Below the pieces are notes generated by a model, which was given only the letters and a program-made list of their open reading frames with translations, did not search any database and was not told where the DNA came from. Source: Gemmatimonadota bacterium (GTDB taxonomy: Bacteria; Gemmatimonadota; Gemmatimonadetes; Longimicrobiales; Gaopeijiaceae). Taken from it: a DNA stretch of 64,000 bases. The stretch spans positions 50,804-114,803 of the forward strand of contig JAPPGZ010000071.1 in NCBI GenBank assembly GCA_028874905.1, written 5' to 3'. Shown here piece by piece: positions 9,518 to 18,486 of the stretch (position 1 is the stretch's first letter; every line of letters starts with the position of its first letter). A program made the position numbers and the translations under genes.

Positions 9518-11596
9518 ATGACCGCACGCCCGATTCTAGTCCACTTCGTCGCTGTTGCCGTCGCGCAGGTCGCCGGTCCCCCCACCCTGGACGCGCAGGT
9601 CGTCCGTGTCGAGATCGACGAGCGAGCCTCCTTCGCGCGTGGACACTCGTTCGGCGACACCGGACCGTACGAGAAGATCGTCGGAAAACTCCACATCGAG
9701 GTGGACCCGAACGACCCCGCCAACGCCCGTGTGAGCGACCTGGGTCTGGCGTCGACGAACGAGCGCGGACGCGTGGAGGTCTGGACGGACTTCTTCCTCC
9801 TCAAGCCCGTCGACACCGGCCGCGGCAACGGGCGGCTGCTCTACGACGTGGCCAACCGCGGCAACAAGGTCGCGCTGGGGACCTTCAACGCAGGCCGCGG
9901 CAACGACCCGGCCACGCTGGAGGACGCTGGCGATGGGTTCCTCATGGAAGAGGGCTACTCGATCCTGTGGAGCGGGTGGAGCGGGGACGTAGCGGCCGGC
10001 AACGACCGGGTCCAGATCGGCGTGCCGATCGCACGCAACGAAGACGGGAGCGCGATTGTCGGGCGCATCTACGCGGAGCTGGAGTCGACCGTCTACGGGC
10101 TGTACATCGCGAATGTGCTGGAGCCGGGCAGCGACGCCGCGATGCGCAGGTACTACAGTCTGCCATTCGATTGGGGGAGTTCGCTGCCCTATCCATCCGT
10201 GGCGACGGATAACGGCCGGGCGACCCTGATCAAGCGGCCGCACCGCGGCGCGAAGGGGCTGGAGATTCCACGGGACGAGTGGAGCTTCGGGCGTGTGGAG
10301 AACGGCTTGGTCGTGCCCGATCCCACGTGGGTCCACCTGGAGGAAGGGTTTGAACCGGGCTGGCTATACGACCTCGTGTACGAAGGCAAGGACCCCAGGG
10401 TCACGGGGCTGGGGCTCGCGGCCACGCGAGACGTGATCTCCTTCTTCCGCTATGCATCGGACGAGGAGGGGCCACTCGCCAACCCCCTCGCCGGGTCGGT
10501 GGAGTTCGCCTACGGCTACGGCGGATCGCAGTCCGGGCGCTTCCTGCACCACTTCGTCTACGAGGGATTCAACGCGGACCTGCAGGGGCGGTTCGTCTTC
10601 GACGCCATCATGCCTCATGTCGCGGGCGCGGGGAAGGGGATCTTCAACCATCGCTTTGGCCAGACCACACGCCACGGGAGCCATCATGAGGAAGGGCTCT
10701 ATCCGTCGGACTTCTTCCCCTTCAACTCCGTCGCGCAGCGGGATCCGGTGACAGGTGCCAGCGGATCGATGCTCAACCGGGCACGTGCCAGCGGCCACGT
10801 GCCGAGGATCTTCTTCACGCAGACGTCCACCGAGTACTGGTCGCGGGCGGGTTCGCTCCTGCACACCGATGTCGAGGGCAAGGTCGATGCCGAACTCGAT
10901 CCGTCGGTGCGCATCTACATGATCGCAGGCACGGCGCACAATTCGATGACCGGCGGCGTCTATCAGAGTCCGGTGAACCGGGCCACCACGCGGCCCGTGA
11001 TGAGGGCGTTGCTCGTGGCGCTCGACCGATGGGTCTCCCTGGGGATCGAGCCGCCCCGGAGCCGCTATCCCCGGATCGACGACGGCACGCTGGTCGATCT
11101 GGCGGAGTTCCGGGCCGGGTGGCCCGCGATCCCCGGAGCCCTGGCGCCCGAAGACTTCTATCGGCCGTTGCGTCTCGATCCCGGTCCCCGTTGGTACACC
11201 GAGGGGATTGCCGACCACGTGCCGCCGAGGGCCGGGTCCGCATTCGGGGCGCTGGTCCCCATGGTTGACGCCGACGGCAACGAGGTAGCGGGGATCCGGT
11301 TGCCGCACGTGGCGGTGCCGCTTGCCACCTACACAGGATGGAACCTGCGGGACGCCTCCTGGGGTGCGGGTGGCATGCTCACCCGGTGGATGGGGTCGTA
11401 TCTGGCGTTCCCGCAAACCGAGGAGGAGCGGTCGAGCCTGGGGGACCCACGCAGGTCGGTGCAGGGCCGATACCCCACCCACGACGCCTACGTTGCCGAG
11501 GTCGAGCGCGTGTGCCGGGAGCTGGTGGCTGGCGGGTACCTGCTGGAGCGGGATGCCGCGGCGCTGGTACGTGAGGCGGCGGCGTGGGAATGGTGA
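9518..11596 (+). CDS. Exported alpha/beta hydrolase domain protein, Abhydrolase_10 type (692 aa)
   Basis: The start at 9518 follows GGGAGG and opens a Sec signal ending near TLDAQ (residue 26). The mature part matches the alpha/beta-hydrolase-domain family of about 650-700 residues. It shows a nucleophile-elbow-like GGSQSGRFLHHF segment and a later AGTAHNSM segment that may carry the catalytic histidine. The C-terminal part (LPHVAVPLATYTGWNLR) is typical of the family. The natural substrate is not known; members are annotated as putative esterases. It follows the dimethylformamidase-like gene by 55 bases on the same strand and may share its transcript. Confidence 0.85.
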   Translation: MTARPILVHFVAVAVAQVAGPPTLDAQVVRVEIDERASFARGHSFGDTGPYEKIVGKLHIEVDPNDPANARVSDLGLASTNERGRVEVWTDFFLLKPVDTGRGNGRLLYDVANRGNKVALGTFNAGRGNDPATLEDAGDGFLMEEGYSILWSGWSGDVAAGNDRVQIGVPIARNEDGSAIVGRIYAELESTVYGLYIANVLEPGSDAAMRRYYSLPFDWGSSLPYPSVATDNGRATLIKRPHRGAKGLEIPRDEWSFGRVENGLVVPDPTWVHLEEGFEPGWLYDLVYEGKDPRVTGLGLAATRDVISFFRYASDEEGPLANPLAGSVEFAYGYGGSQSGRFLHHFVYEGFNADLQGRFVFDAIMPHVAGAGKGIFNHRFGQTTRHGSHHEEGLYPSDFFPFNSVAQRDPVTGASGSMLNRARASGHVPRIFFTQTSTEYWSRAGSLLHTDVEGKVDAELDPSVRIYMIAGTAHNSMTGGVYQSPVNRATTRPVMRALLVALDRWVSLGIEPPRSRYPRIDDGTLVDLAEFRAGWPAIPGALAPEDFYRPLRLDPGPRWYTEGIADHVPPRAGSAFGALVPMVDADGNEVAGIRLPHVAVPLATYTGWNLRDASWGAGGMLTRWMGSYLAFPQTEEERSSLGDPRRSVQGRYPTHDAYVAEVERVCRELVAGGYLLERDAAALVREAAAWEW

Positions 11597-11639
11597 TTGT
11601 TGGTACACGGCGGGTTGGGCGGGCGCCTCAGTGCACCGA

Positions 11640-12422
11640 TCATCGGCCAAGACGGCGAACGAGGACCAGGCGGAGGAGAGCGAACCGCTGGTCGAAGCCG
11701 TAGCGGCAAGGGCTTGGGAGCCCGCTCGGTCCGCAGACGCCGGCGTTGACGTCAAGCCGGTTCTCCGCCTGGTGGACGGTCTCACCGAAATCCTTGTGAA
11801 GGCCTTCGAATCGTAGGGCCCAGGCACTGGCCACCGGCATCTCGACACCGACCCCGGCAACCCACCCGACCAGTGTCGGCTGCTCGTCGAAGGAATCGTC
11901 GGGGTCCAGTTGCATGCTACCGTCCATTCCCGGATCGAGATCGGTGAACGAGTTGGAGACTCCGGCCATCGACACGCCGCCGGCGACGAACACGCCCACG
12001 CGACCGAGGGACCTCCGAACGCCGATGCGCGCCGTCCCGACCCAAAGCAGCTCCGCCGCCGCCGTTTCGTCCAATCCGACCGGATCCACTTGTCGCGCAG
12101 CCGCCGGAAGGCCGACGAGGGTCCCATCCGCCTCGACCAGGAGGTGCACGCGCCGGAGGTGGAAGTATCGTCCCGCCACCACACCGGCCGCCATTCCGGT
12201 GTCATCGTATTCGAACGCCTGGCCCGGGACGCCGTTCGACCCCGTAAAGCCGTCGATGTCGGTCATGCGAACGTCCAGTGAGCCCAGTCCTGCGAATGCG
12301 CCGATGTAGCTTCCCGCCTGACCGGGACCGACCGTGTCGTACTGGGCCTGCGCGGTGCCTACGAGCGCCAGCAGGCTCACGAGCACCGGGACAAGCGCGT
12401 GCCGACTCAAGATACTTAACAT
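11640..12422 (-). CDS. Outer-membrane beta-barrel-like protein (260 aa)
   Basis: After a Sec signal ending LVGTAQAQ, the protein alternates polar and hydrophobic residues with many glycines (YIGAFAGLGSLDVRM, GVFVAGGVSMAGV) and ends in a strand-like FALLRLVLVRRLGR. This is the pattern of a small eight- to ten-stranded outer-membrane barrel. I recognise no specific family. The ATG at 12420-12422 lies inside the palindrome at 12412-12435 and has no ribosome binding site; a TTG at 12408-12410 would give the same signal peptide. The gene ends close to the convergent hydrolase stop at 11596. Confidence 0.6.
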   Translation of the reverse strand: MLSILSRHALVPVLVSLLALVGTAQAQYDTVGPGQAGSYIGAFAGLGSLDVRMTDIDGFTGSNGVPGQAFEYDDTGMAAGVVAGRYFHLRRVHLLVEADGTLVGLPAAARQVDPVGLDETAAAELLWVGTARIGVRRSLGRVGVFVAGGVSMAGVSNSFTDLDPGMDGSMQLDPDDSFDEQPTLVGWVAGVGVEMPVASAWALRFEGLHKDFGETVHQAENRLDVNAGVCGPSGLPSPCRYGFDQRFALLRLVLVRRLGR

Positions 12423-12435
12423 TATTGTTTAGTAT
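12412..12435. promoter_or_regulatory. Palindrome family site 2, overlapping a start and a stop codon
   Basis: ATACTTAAC, centre ATTATT, GTTTAGTAT. It contains the stop codon of the methyltransferase gene (TAA at 12422-12424, minus strand) and the putative ATG of the barrel protein (12420-12422, minus strand). A bound regulator here could block the barrel gene's translation start region or promoter. Confidence 0.75.
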
Positions 12436-13846
12436 TGTGCGCGCAGGTGGGGTGGACAAGTTGTAGACACTGCCGCACCGCAATCCGGACCTGGCTCATG
12501 GAGATATCCGGCTGGTCTGCCCGCTCGGCCACCCGGCGGGCGATGTCGTCCAGCGTGCGGCGACCGTCGATCGACGAGACCACCATACGGATCATGGAGG
12601 CTTCGGACCAGAACAGCGCCTGGCCCTCGAACGTCGGAATCGGCAGGTGTCGAAAGACCAGCCAGGGCGGCGGACCGGCGTCGGGTCGTGAGCCCTTCGC
12701 TGGCGGTTCGAGCCGGGTGGCCGAGAACGCCAGCACCCACTCCACCTTCCCGCGGCCGTTCAGCCTGGAGACCAGATAGGGCACGGTCGCACTCTCCCAC
12801 GTTCCCACATGGAACCCCGCCCGCTCGGCCAGGTCGAACAACTCCTCGCGGGCGAAGCGGCGCGAGACGGGAACGTCCAGATCGTACTTGAGGGGACCCA
12901 GGTTCACCCAGCGCCCGCCGGGCTTCAGCAGCCGATGGAGGGTGCTGATCAGGTCGCGGACGTCCTCGGGGCCCTGATCGATGAACCACGGCGTCAGCAC
13001 AGTGTCGAAGGCCCTGGAGTCGAGCGGCGGGTTGACGGCATCCGCAATCACGAAGTGGAATCGCGCGTCGTCAACCGGACCCTTCGGTGCCACCAACGAC
13101 CACTCTTTCACCGCCTGGTTCATGTCCCCCATCTCGAGATTGGCCTCGCGGACGGTCAGGGACCCTCCATGGGTCACGGCGTGCGCCGCTGCAAAGAGGA
13201 CCGGATCCAGATCCATCACCATCATCTCCGCATCCGGGTGGCGGTGATGAATGTCGTACGCGAGCCGGCACGCGCCGGCACCCATGACGAGCGTGCGCCC
13301 CGGTCCGGCGTACCCCAGCATCTCCTCCACCATGGACAGGGCCTGCTCGTTCTCGCCGTCTCCTTCCGAGCGCCAACCCCAGTCCCGGTAGAGGTACGGC
13401 AGGTGATGCAGTGTGGCGGGCGCCTGTTGCGACCGCGCCTGGCCCTCCGAGCGGGTCGTGGCCGGAAGCCCGGGCTCGAGGATGGCACGGACGTCGGCCA
13501 GCTGTCCGGTGATCCCCTCGATCGTGGTCTCACAACGCTTCCGGGTGAGCGGCAGAACGTCGGCCGCCTGAAGCTGCTCCCGGATATCCCGGACGGTGCG
13601 CTTCACCTGTCGCTCCAGGCGGTCCAACTGTCGCCGGCACGAAGCGAGGTAGCCGAGTGGATCGGAGAGAAGCACGGGCATGTGGCCCAGCCGGGGGTAA
13701 GCCTGTCCGCATTTGCGGCATCGGAGGATCGGTGCGCTCAGATCGAGGTCGGCCGAACACCGGGGGCAGAGGACGGCGTGCAGAAGGCTCTCGACCTCTG
13801 TTCGCGAACTGTGTCCTGCGCGCTCGCGCGGTGGTGTTATGGACAT
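12422..13846 (-). CDS. Zinc-ribbon SAM-dependent methyltransferase with PqqD-like tail (474 aa)
   Basis: Three parts are visible. Residues about 27-50 form a Trm112-like zinc ribbon (CPRCS then CRKC). A helical, possibly coiled segment follows (about 65-120). The core is a class I methyltransferase (TLVMGAGACRLAYDIHH motif I, VMDLD acidic loop, FDTVLTPWFIDQG, LLKPGGRWVNLGPL). It resembles the N2227/carnosine N-methyltransferase family, where the DLDPV and WFIDQ stretches are usual. The last 80 residues (SSIDGRRTLDDIARRVAE) look like a PqqD-type winged helix, a fold used for peptide recognition in RiPP pathways. A peptide or small-molecule N-methylation role is possible but unproven. The stop codon falls inside the palindrome at 12412-12435. 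Confidence 0.75.
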   Translation of the reverse strand: MSITPPRERAGHSSRTEVESLLHAVLCPRCSADLDLSAPILRCRKCGQAYPRLGHMPVLLSDPLGYLASCRRQLDRLERQVKRTVRDIREQLQAADVLPLTRKRCETTIEGITGQLADVRAILEPGLPATTRSEGQARSQQAPATLHHLPYLYRDWGWRSEGDGENEQALSMVEEMLGYAGPGRTLVMGAGACRLAYDIHHRHPDAEMMVMDLDPVLFAAAHAVTHGGSLTVREANLEMGDMNQAVKEWSLVAPKGPVDDARFHFVIADAVNPPLDSRAFDTVLTPWFIDQGPEDVRDLISTLHRLLKPGGRWVNLGPLKYDLDVPVSRRFAREELFDLAERAGFHVGTWESATVPYLVSRLNGRGKVEWVLAFSATRLEPPAKGSRPDAGPPPWLVFRHLPIPTFEGQALFWSEASMIRMVVSSIDGRRTLDDIARRVAERADQPDISMSQVRIAVRQCLQLVHPTCAHNTKQ

Positions 13847-14071
13847 CGATTCGTCTCAAATTGATTTGGGACCGTGGGACCCGTAGCCGGGCAGCCCGCG
13901 GACAAACCCGCCCGGCATTCGCCCGGCGATGCATCCACGCTGGACCGCTTCGCTCTGCGTTGCTCCTCGGGCGAATGGCGCTGCCACTGCCCTCTCGTCG
14001 CACCTTGCCAGCGCGGCGCCTCCCCGGTCTCGGTACTCGTGCGGATTCATCCGCGGACTGCTAGAATGTTG

Positions 14072-14089
14072 GTATCCAGCGTCGGATAC
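14072..14089. promoter_or_regulatory. Small palindrome upstream of second DUF1592 operon
   Basis: GTATCC-AGCGTC-GGATAC is a perfect six-base inverted repeat with a six-base spacer. It follows a -10-like TAGAAT at 14062-14067 by four bases and precedes the 14143 start. I infer a possible operator. A second short palindrome, GCGGAT-TC-ATCCGC, is at 14041-14054. The remainder of the 296-base gap (13847-14142) shows nothing else recognisable. Confidence 0.35.
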
Positions 14090-14142
14090 AAGGCGTTCAA
14101 CGGGGGTGCAATGGCGCCGAACATCCTGGGGACACAAGCCCG

Positions 14143-16863
14143 TTGGCAACGCGCCAGTCCGGTCCGGTGACGCGCCAATCCGGTCCGGCGACGGGTCAAT
14201 CCGGTCCGGCGACGGGTCAATCCGGTCCGGCGACGGGTCACCGAACCTTCGCGAGAGAGCGGACGACGGGATTGATCGTTGCCGGCCTGGTGGTCCTGTC
14301 GTGCTCTACGCTCCCTTCCACTTCGGCGACGGGCGAAGTCGAGGCGGTAGCCGAAGCGGCTCCCCCGGTCGTCGAGACACGCGAGACACATCCCCTGCCC
14401 ATGGCAACGGGCGCCGAAGCGCAGGCCATGGTCAACGAGTACTGTGTACGGTGCCACAACGATGTCCGTCGCACGGCGTCGTTGGAGCTGGACCAGTACG
14501 ACGCCGCGAACCCGGCGGCCCACCCGCAGATCTGGGAGAAGGTGGCCGGCAAGCTGCGCGCGGGGGCCATGCCGCCAGGCGGCGTGCGACGGCCCGACGA
14601 AGAGACCTACGACGCGGTGGCGGGCTGGCTTGAGTCGGAGCTGGATGCCGCCTGGATTGAGCGTCCGAACGTGGGCCGAATCAACGCGGTCCATCGCGTG
14701 AACCGGACCGAGTACAACAACGCCGTGAACGACCTGCTGGGACTGGAGGTCGATGTCATCGACGCCTTGCCCGGCGACGAGACCATGGGCGGCGGGTTCG
14801 ACAATGTGGCCGACGCGCTCAGCATCTCGCCGCTGCACATGGAGCGGTACCTGTCGGTGGCCCGAACGGTCACCCGATTGGCGGTCGGGCTTCCCCCGGC
14901 GGGAGCGGGGTCTTTCCGATACGCAGCCGACGACGCCAAGCGCCAGAACGTGCGGATGAGCGACGATCTGCCGCTCGGCTCCCGTGGCGGCATGGCGATC
15001 CGGCACACGTTTCCGGTGGACGGCGAGTACCGGATCCGGGTCCGTCTTCAGAAGAACTACGCGGGGTACGCCCGTGGCTTGGCATGGAGGCAGGAACTGG
15101 AGATCCGCATCGACGGTGCCTTGGTGGCCACGCTCGCGTTCGGCGGCGAGGGTCTCCAGCACCGGCCTGTCGCCAACAGTTATGCCGGAGCGGGTGGTGG
15201 CCCGGGCTGGCCAGGGTCTCCCGAGTGGGAGGACTACGCGAAGTTCGGCGCCGAGGCGCCGCTGACAGCCACCATTCGCGTCGAAGCGGGAAGCCGAATC
15301 GTCGGCCTCTCGTATGCCAGGGATCTGGGCTATGGAGAGGAGTACCTTCTTCCGCAGGTTCCGGTCCAGACACGCGGCCAGATCGACTACTTCAACAACG
15401 AGCACTTCGGCTTGTCGGGTGTGCTGGGAGTGGAAATCGACGGTCCTTTTGGCGAGACGGCGGTTGCGGGCAATACCGGGAGCCGGGAGGCGATCTTCAC
15501 CTGCGAGCCGGCGTCCACCGCCACGGAGCAGGCCTGTGCCACGGAGATCCTGACGGGAATGGCGCGGCGCGCCTACCGCCGGCCGGTGACCCGCGAGGAC
15601 GAGGAGGTCTTTCTGCGCTTCTACCGCATGGGCATGGAAGAGGGCGGGAGCTTCGACCACGGGATCCAGCTGGGCCTGGAGCGGATCTTCGTCGATCCGG
15701 ACTTTCTGCTGCGCGTCTACCGCGAGCCGGAGGGGGGCAGCCCGTATCCTCTGAGCGATCTGGAGGTCGCGTCCCGGCTTTCCTTCTTCCTGTGGAGCAC
15801 CATCCCGGACGAGGCGCTCCTCAAGCAGGCCGAGGCGGGCCGGCTCACCGATCCTTCGGTTCTGAGGGAACAGACACGGCGAATGCTGAACGACTCCCGG
15901 GCCCGCGAGACGCTCGTGGACGACTTCGCCAGCCAGTGGCTGAAGCTCCGCGAGCTGGACGACCGGCTCCTGCAGGACGACATCTACCTGGAGTACAGCC
16001 ACAACCTTCGCGAGGCCATGGAAGAGGAGACCAGACTCTTCCTCGACTACAACATCCGCGAAGACAGAAGCGTGCTGGAACTCCTGAATGCCGACTACAC
16101 CTTCGTGAACGAGCGCCTGGCCGACCACTACAACCTTCCCCGTGTCGCCGGAAGTCACTTCCGCCGCGTGCAGCTATCCGATCTGGAAAAGCGGGGCGGC
16201 CTTTTGGGCCACGCCAGCATCCTGACGGTCACTTCCTACCCCGAACGGACCACTCCCGTGCTTCGGGGCAAGTGGATACTTGAGAACATCCTGGGCCGGC
16301 ACGTGCCCCCGCCCCCACCGGGGCTCGACACGAGCCTGGAGCCACCCGGGGAGGATGGGAGCGCGCGACAGCCGACCATCCGGGAGCGGCTCGCAAGCCA
16401 CCGCACGGATCCGACCTGCGCCAGCTGTCACCGGACGATCGATCCGCTGGGCTTCGCACTTGAGGCCTACGACGCCGCGGGCGGCCGCCGCCTCATCGAC
16501 GAGCTCGGCAACGCGATCGACGACACCGGTCTGTGGCCGGAGACCGACCAGGAGATACGCGGACTGTCGGGTCTCCGCGGTCTCCTGCTGGAGAACAGGG
16601 AGCAGTTCGTCCGCACTGTGACGACGAAGCTCATGCAGTATGCGCTGGGGCGCGACGTGGAGTACTATGACCAGCCGACGATCCGCAGGATCATGCGCGA
16701 GGCGGAGGCGAAGAACTACACCTGGTCGTCCATCATCCAGGGAATCGTGGAGAGCCCACAGTTCCTGATGCGGATGAGTGCGCCCGCCGCGCCGCCAACC
16801 GGGCTGCCGGGCTTGCCGAACCGTGAAACCGGAGAGGAAAGAAATGGACCTGATCACCGGTAG
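14143..16863 (+). CDS. DUF1592-family c-type cytochrome-like protein with heptad-repeat N-terminus (906 aa)
   Basis: This is a paralogue of the protein at 107-2650 with the same domain order and two haem motifs: CVRCH (C101, C104, H105) and CASCH (C759, C762, H763). The N-terminal 35 residues are a heptad repeat (RQSGPAT-like units) encoded by a 21-bp tandem DNA repeat. They precede the hydrophobic segment LIVAGLVVLSC, which could be a lipoprotein signal with cysteine 54. The TTG start at 14143 has no good ribosome binding site; an internal TTG near 14272 would drop the repeat and begin at the signal. The gene overlaps the downstream DUF1552 start by 20 bases. It probably acts in the envelope with that partner. 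Confidence 0.85.
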   Translation: MATRQSGPVTRQSGPATGQSGPATGQSGPATGHRTFARERTTGLIVAGLVVLSCSTLPSTSATGEVEAVAEAAPPVVETRETHPLPMATGAEAQAMVNEYCVRCHNDVRRTASLELDQYDAANPAAHPQIWEKVAGKLRAGAMPPGGVRRPDEETYDAVAGWLESELDAAWIERPNVGRINAVHRVNRTEYNNAVNDLLGLEVDVIDALPGDETMGGGFDNVADALSISPLHMERYLSVARTVTRLAVGLPPAGAGSFRYAADDAKRQNVRMSDDLPLGSRGGMAIRHTFPVDGEYRIRVRLQKNYAGYARGLAWRQELEIRIDGALVATLAFGGEGLQHRPVANSYAGAGGGPGWPGSPEWEDYAKFGAEAPLTATIRVEAGSRIVGLSYARDLGYGEEYLLPQVPVQTRGQIDYFNNEHFGLSGVLGVEIDGPFGETAVAGNTGSREAIFTCEPASTATEQACATEILTGMARRAYRRPVTREDEEVFLRFYRMGMEEGGSFDHGIQLGLERIFVDPDFLLRVYREPEGGSPYPLSDLEVASRLSFFLWSTIPDEALLKQAEAGRLTDPSVLREQTRRMLNDSRARETLVDDFASQWLKLRELDDRLLQDDIYLEYSHNLREAMEEETRLFLDYNIREDRSVLELLNADYTFVNERLADHYNLPRVAGSHFRRVQLSDLEKRGGLLGHASILTVTSYPERTTPVLRGKWILENILGRHVPPPPPGLDTSLEPPGEDGSARQPTIRERLASHRTDPTCASCHRTIDPLGFALEAYDAAGGRRLIDELGNAIDDTGLWPETDQEIRGLSGLRGLLLENREQFVRTVTTKLMQYALGRDVEYYDQPTIRRIMREAEAKNYTWSSIIQGIVESPQFLMRMSAPAAPPTGLPGLPNRETGEERNGPDHR
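14152..14235 (+). repeat. 21-bp tandem repeat, four copies
   Basis: Four contiguous 21-base units at 14152, 14173, 14194 and 14215 share the core CAATCCGGTCCGGCGACG. The last two are identical and the first has three or more changes. If translated in the DUF1592 frame they give the seven-residue unit (R/G)QSGPAT. The period is a multiple of three, so copy-number change would preserve frame. Confidence 0.9.
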
Positions 16864-18202
16864 GCACATCTCGCGGCGCACCGTCCTTCGCGGCGCCGGA
16901 GCGGCGCTGATGCTGCCTTTCCTGGAGGCGATGACGCCGGCTCGTCTGACCGCCGTCAGCGGCCCCAGGCGCAAGTCTCCGCACAGGTTCCTCGCCTACT
17001 ACACGCCGAACGGGCAGTCCATGCCGTACTGGACCCCGACCGGCGAGGGCCGGGACTTCGCGCTCTCCGAAATCCTGGGTCCGCTGGAACCGTTCAGGAA
17101 CAGGATCATCATCCCGACCGGTGTGAACGCGTCGTGGAACTTCAACCACGCCGGCGGTCCCACCAGCTTCCTGACCGGCATGGTGGGACGGTCGCTCGGC
17201 GATATAGATGCGGTCGACAACACCGACATCATCGCCGCGGAGTCGATCGACCAGATGCTGGCGCGCGAATGGGGCAGGGAGACGCAACTGGGCTCGCTGG
17301 AACTGTCCCTGGACGGTCCGCCCAACGCCGGCACGTGCGCCATCCTGAACTGCGCGTACACGCACACCATCTCCTGGCGGAGTCCCACCCAGCCGCTCCC
17401 GATGGAGAACCACCCGCGCAGCGTCTTCGAACGGCTCTTCGGCGATACCGGAACCACCGACCGCGAGCCGCGGGAGCGGCGCCTGCACCAGCAGAAGAGC
17501 CTCCTGGACTCGGTCAACGACAAGTTGCGCGCCCTCAGGCGCGAGCTGGGTCCCGAAGACCAGCGCAGCGTCGAGCAGTACACCGAAGCCGTTCGGGACG
17601 TAGAGCGGCGGATCGTGATCGCGGAGGAGCAGCTGGACGTGGACCTCCCCAACATGGAGCAGCCCCAAGGCATCCCGGAGACGCTGGAGGATCACCTGGA
17701 GCTGCTGCTGGACATGCAGATCCTGGCCTACCAGGCCGACATCACTCGGGTTTCCACGATGATGATCGGACGCGAGGTGAACGCGCGCCCGTATCCGCAG
17801 ATCGGCGTGCCGGAGGCCTGGCATCCGCTGTCGCACCACGGCAACCGGCCCGACCTTGTGAAGTACGTGTCGAAGATCAACCGATACCACGTGGAGCTCT
17901 TCACGCGCCACCTGACCAAGCTGAGCCGGACGCCGGACGGGGACGGCTCGCTGCTGGACTCGATCACCGGACTGTACGGATCGGGAATCTCCAACAGCCA
18001 GCGCCACGCGGGCGACAACATCCCGCTGGTCGTCTTCGGCGGCGCCAACGGCAAGCTGAACGGTGGACAGCACATCAGGTACGAGGGGGGACCAACCCAC
18101 GCGAATCTGCTCGCCACGCTCATGGACAAGATGGACATGCCGATGGACAAGATCGGCGGCAGTACGGGCCGGCTTCCCATCGACACCCTCGGCGAGCTCT
18201 GA
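16844..18202 (+). CDS. DUF1552-family Tat-exported protein (452 aa)
   Basis: This is a paralogue of the protein at 2656-4050. The ATG at 16844 follows GGAGAGG at 16831-16837 and opens the twin-arginine signal MDLITGRHISRRTVLRG, nearly the same as in the first copy. Family stretches LSHHGNRPDLVKYV and DNIPLVVFGGANGKLNGG are present. It overlaps the DUF1592 gene by 20 bases, so the pair is translationally coupled. Export through Tat alongside a dihaem protein suggests a two-component envelope enzyme, but no activity is established that I know of. An upstream in-frame start at 16778 would lengthen the N-terminus past the Tat signal and is unlikely. Confidence 0.9.
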   Translation: MDLITGRHISRRTVLRGAGAALMLPFLEAMTPARLTAVSGPRRKSPHRFLAYYTPNGQSMPYWTPTGEGRDFALSEILGPLEPFRNRIIIPTGVNASWNFNHAGGPTSFLTGMVGRSLGDIDAVDNTDIIAAESIDQMLAREWGRETQLGSLELSLDGPPNAGTCAILNCAYTHTISWRSPTQPLPMENHPRSVFERLFGDTGTTDREPRERRLHQQKSLLDSVNDKLRALRRELGPEDQRSVEQYTEAVRDVERRIVIAEEQLDVDLPNMEQPQGIPETLEDHLELLLDMQILAYQADITRVSTMMIGREVNARPYPQIGVPEAWHPLSHHGNRPDLVKYVSKINRYHVELFTRHLTKLSRTPDGDGSLLDSITGLYGSGISNSQRHAGDNIPLVVFGGANGKLNGGQHIRYEGGPTHANLLATLMDKMDMPMDKIGGSTGRLPIDTLGEL

Positions 18203-18228
18203 GCCGCAGGAGAGGCCGTGGCCGACCG

Positions 18229-18486
18229 ATGCCCATCTTCGAGTATCGATGCCGGGACTGTGGTGAGGAGTTCGAGTGTCTGGTTCTGCGCTCCTCCGGT
18301 CCGTCCCGGTGCCCCGCCTGTCATGGCGATGATCTGGAGAAGCTGATTTCCCTGCACACCGTCAGCTCCGAGCATTCAAGGAAACGCGCGCGGCAGAGCG
18401 CCCGTGCGCATGCCAGCGGGATTCGCCGTGAGAAGCGGCATGAGGACCACAAGGTGTTGCACGACCACCTGGCGGATGACCACTGA
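18229..18486 (+). CDS. FmdB-type zinc-ribbon protein (85 aa)
   Basis: The first 45 residues are a FmdB-family zinc ribbon: MPIFEYRCRDCGEEF, then CPAC, so C8, C11, C28 and C31 would bind zinc. The rest is a basic, histidine- and arginine-rich tail ending HLADDH. It has no signal peptide and is probably cytoplasmic. FmdB-like ribbons occur beside many operons, and the family's original regulatory label is weakly supported. It sits 26 bases after DUF1552, and its TGA overlaps the next ATG (TGATG at 18484-18488), so it belongs to this coupled operon. Confidence 0.85.
   Translation: MPIFEYRCRDCGEEFECLVLRSSGPSRCPACHGDDLEKLISLHTVSSEHSRKRARQSARAHASGIRREKRHEDHKVLHDHLADDH

Noticed and set aside
14111..14172. 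Short ATG frame before the second DUF1592 gene, possible leader peptide
   Set aside because: It has a GGGGG upstream but ends within the tandem repeat and shows no attenuator-like structure.
14152..14235. CRISPR-like array
   Set aside because: The 21-base units are contiguous with no spacers, so this is a coding tandem repeat, not a CRISPR.
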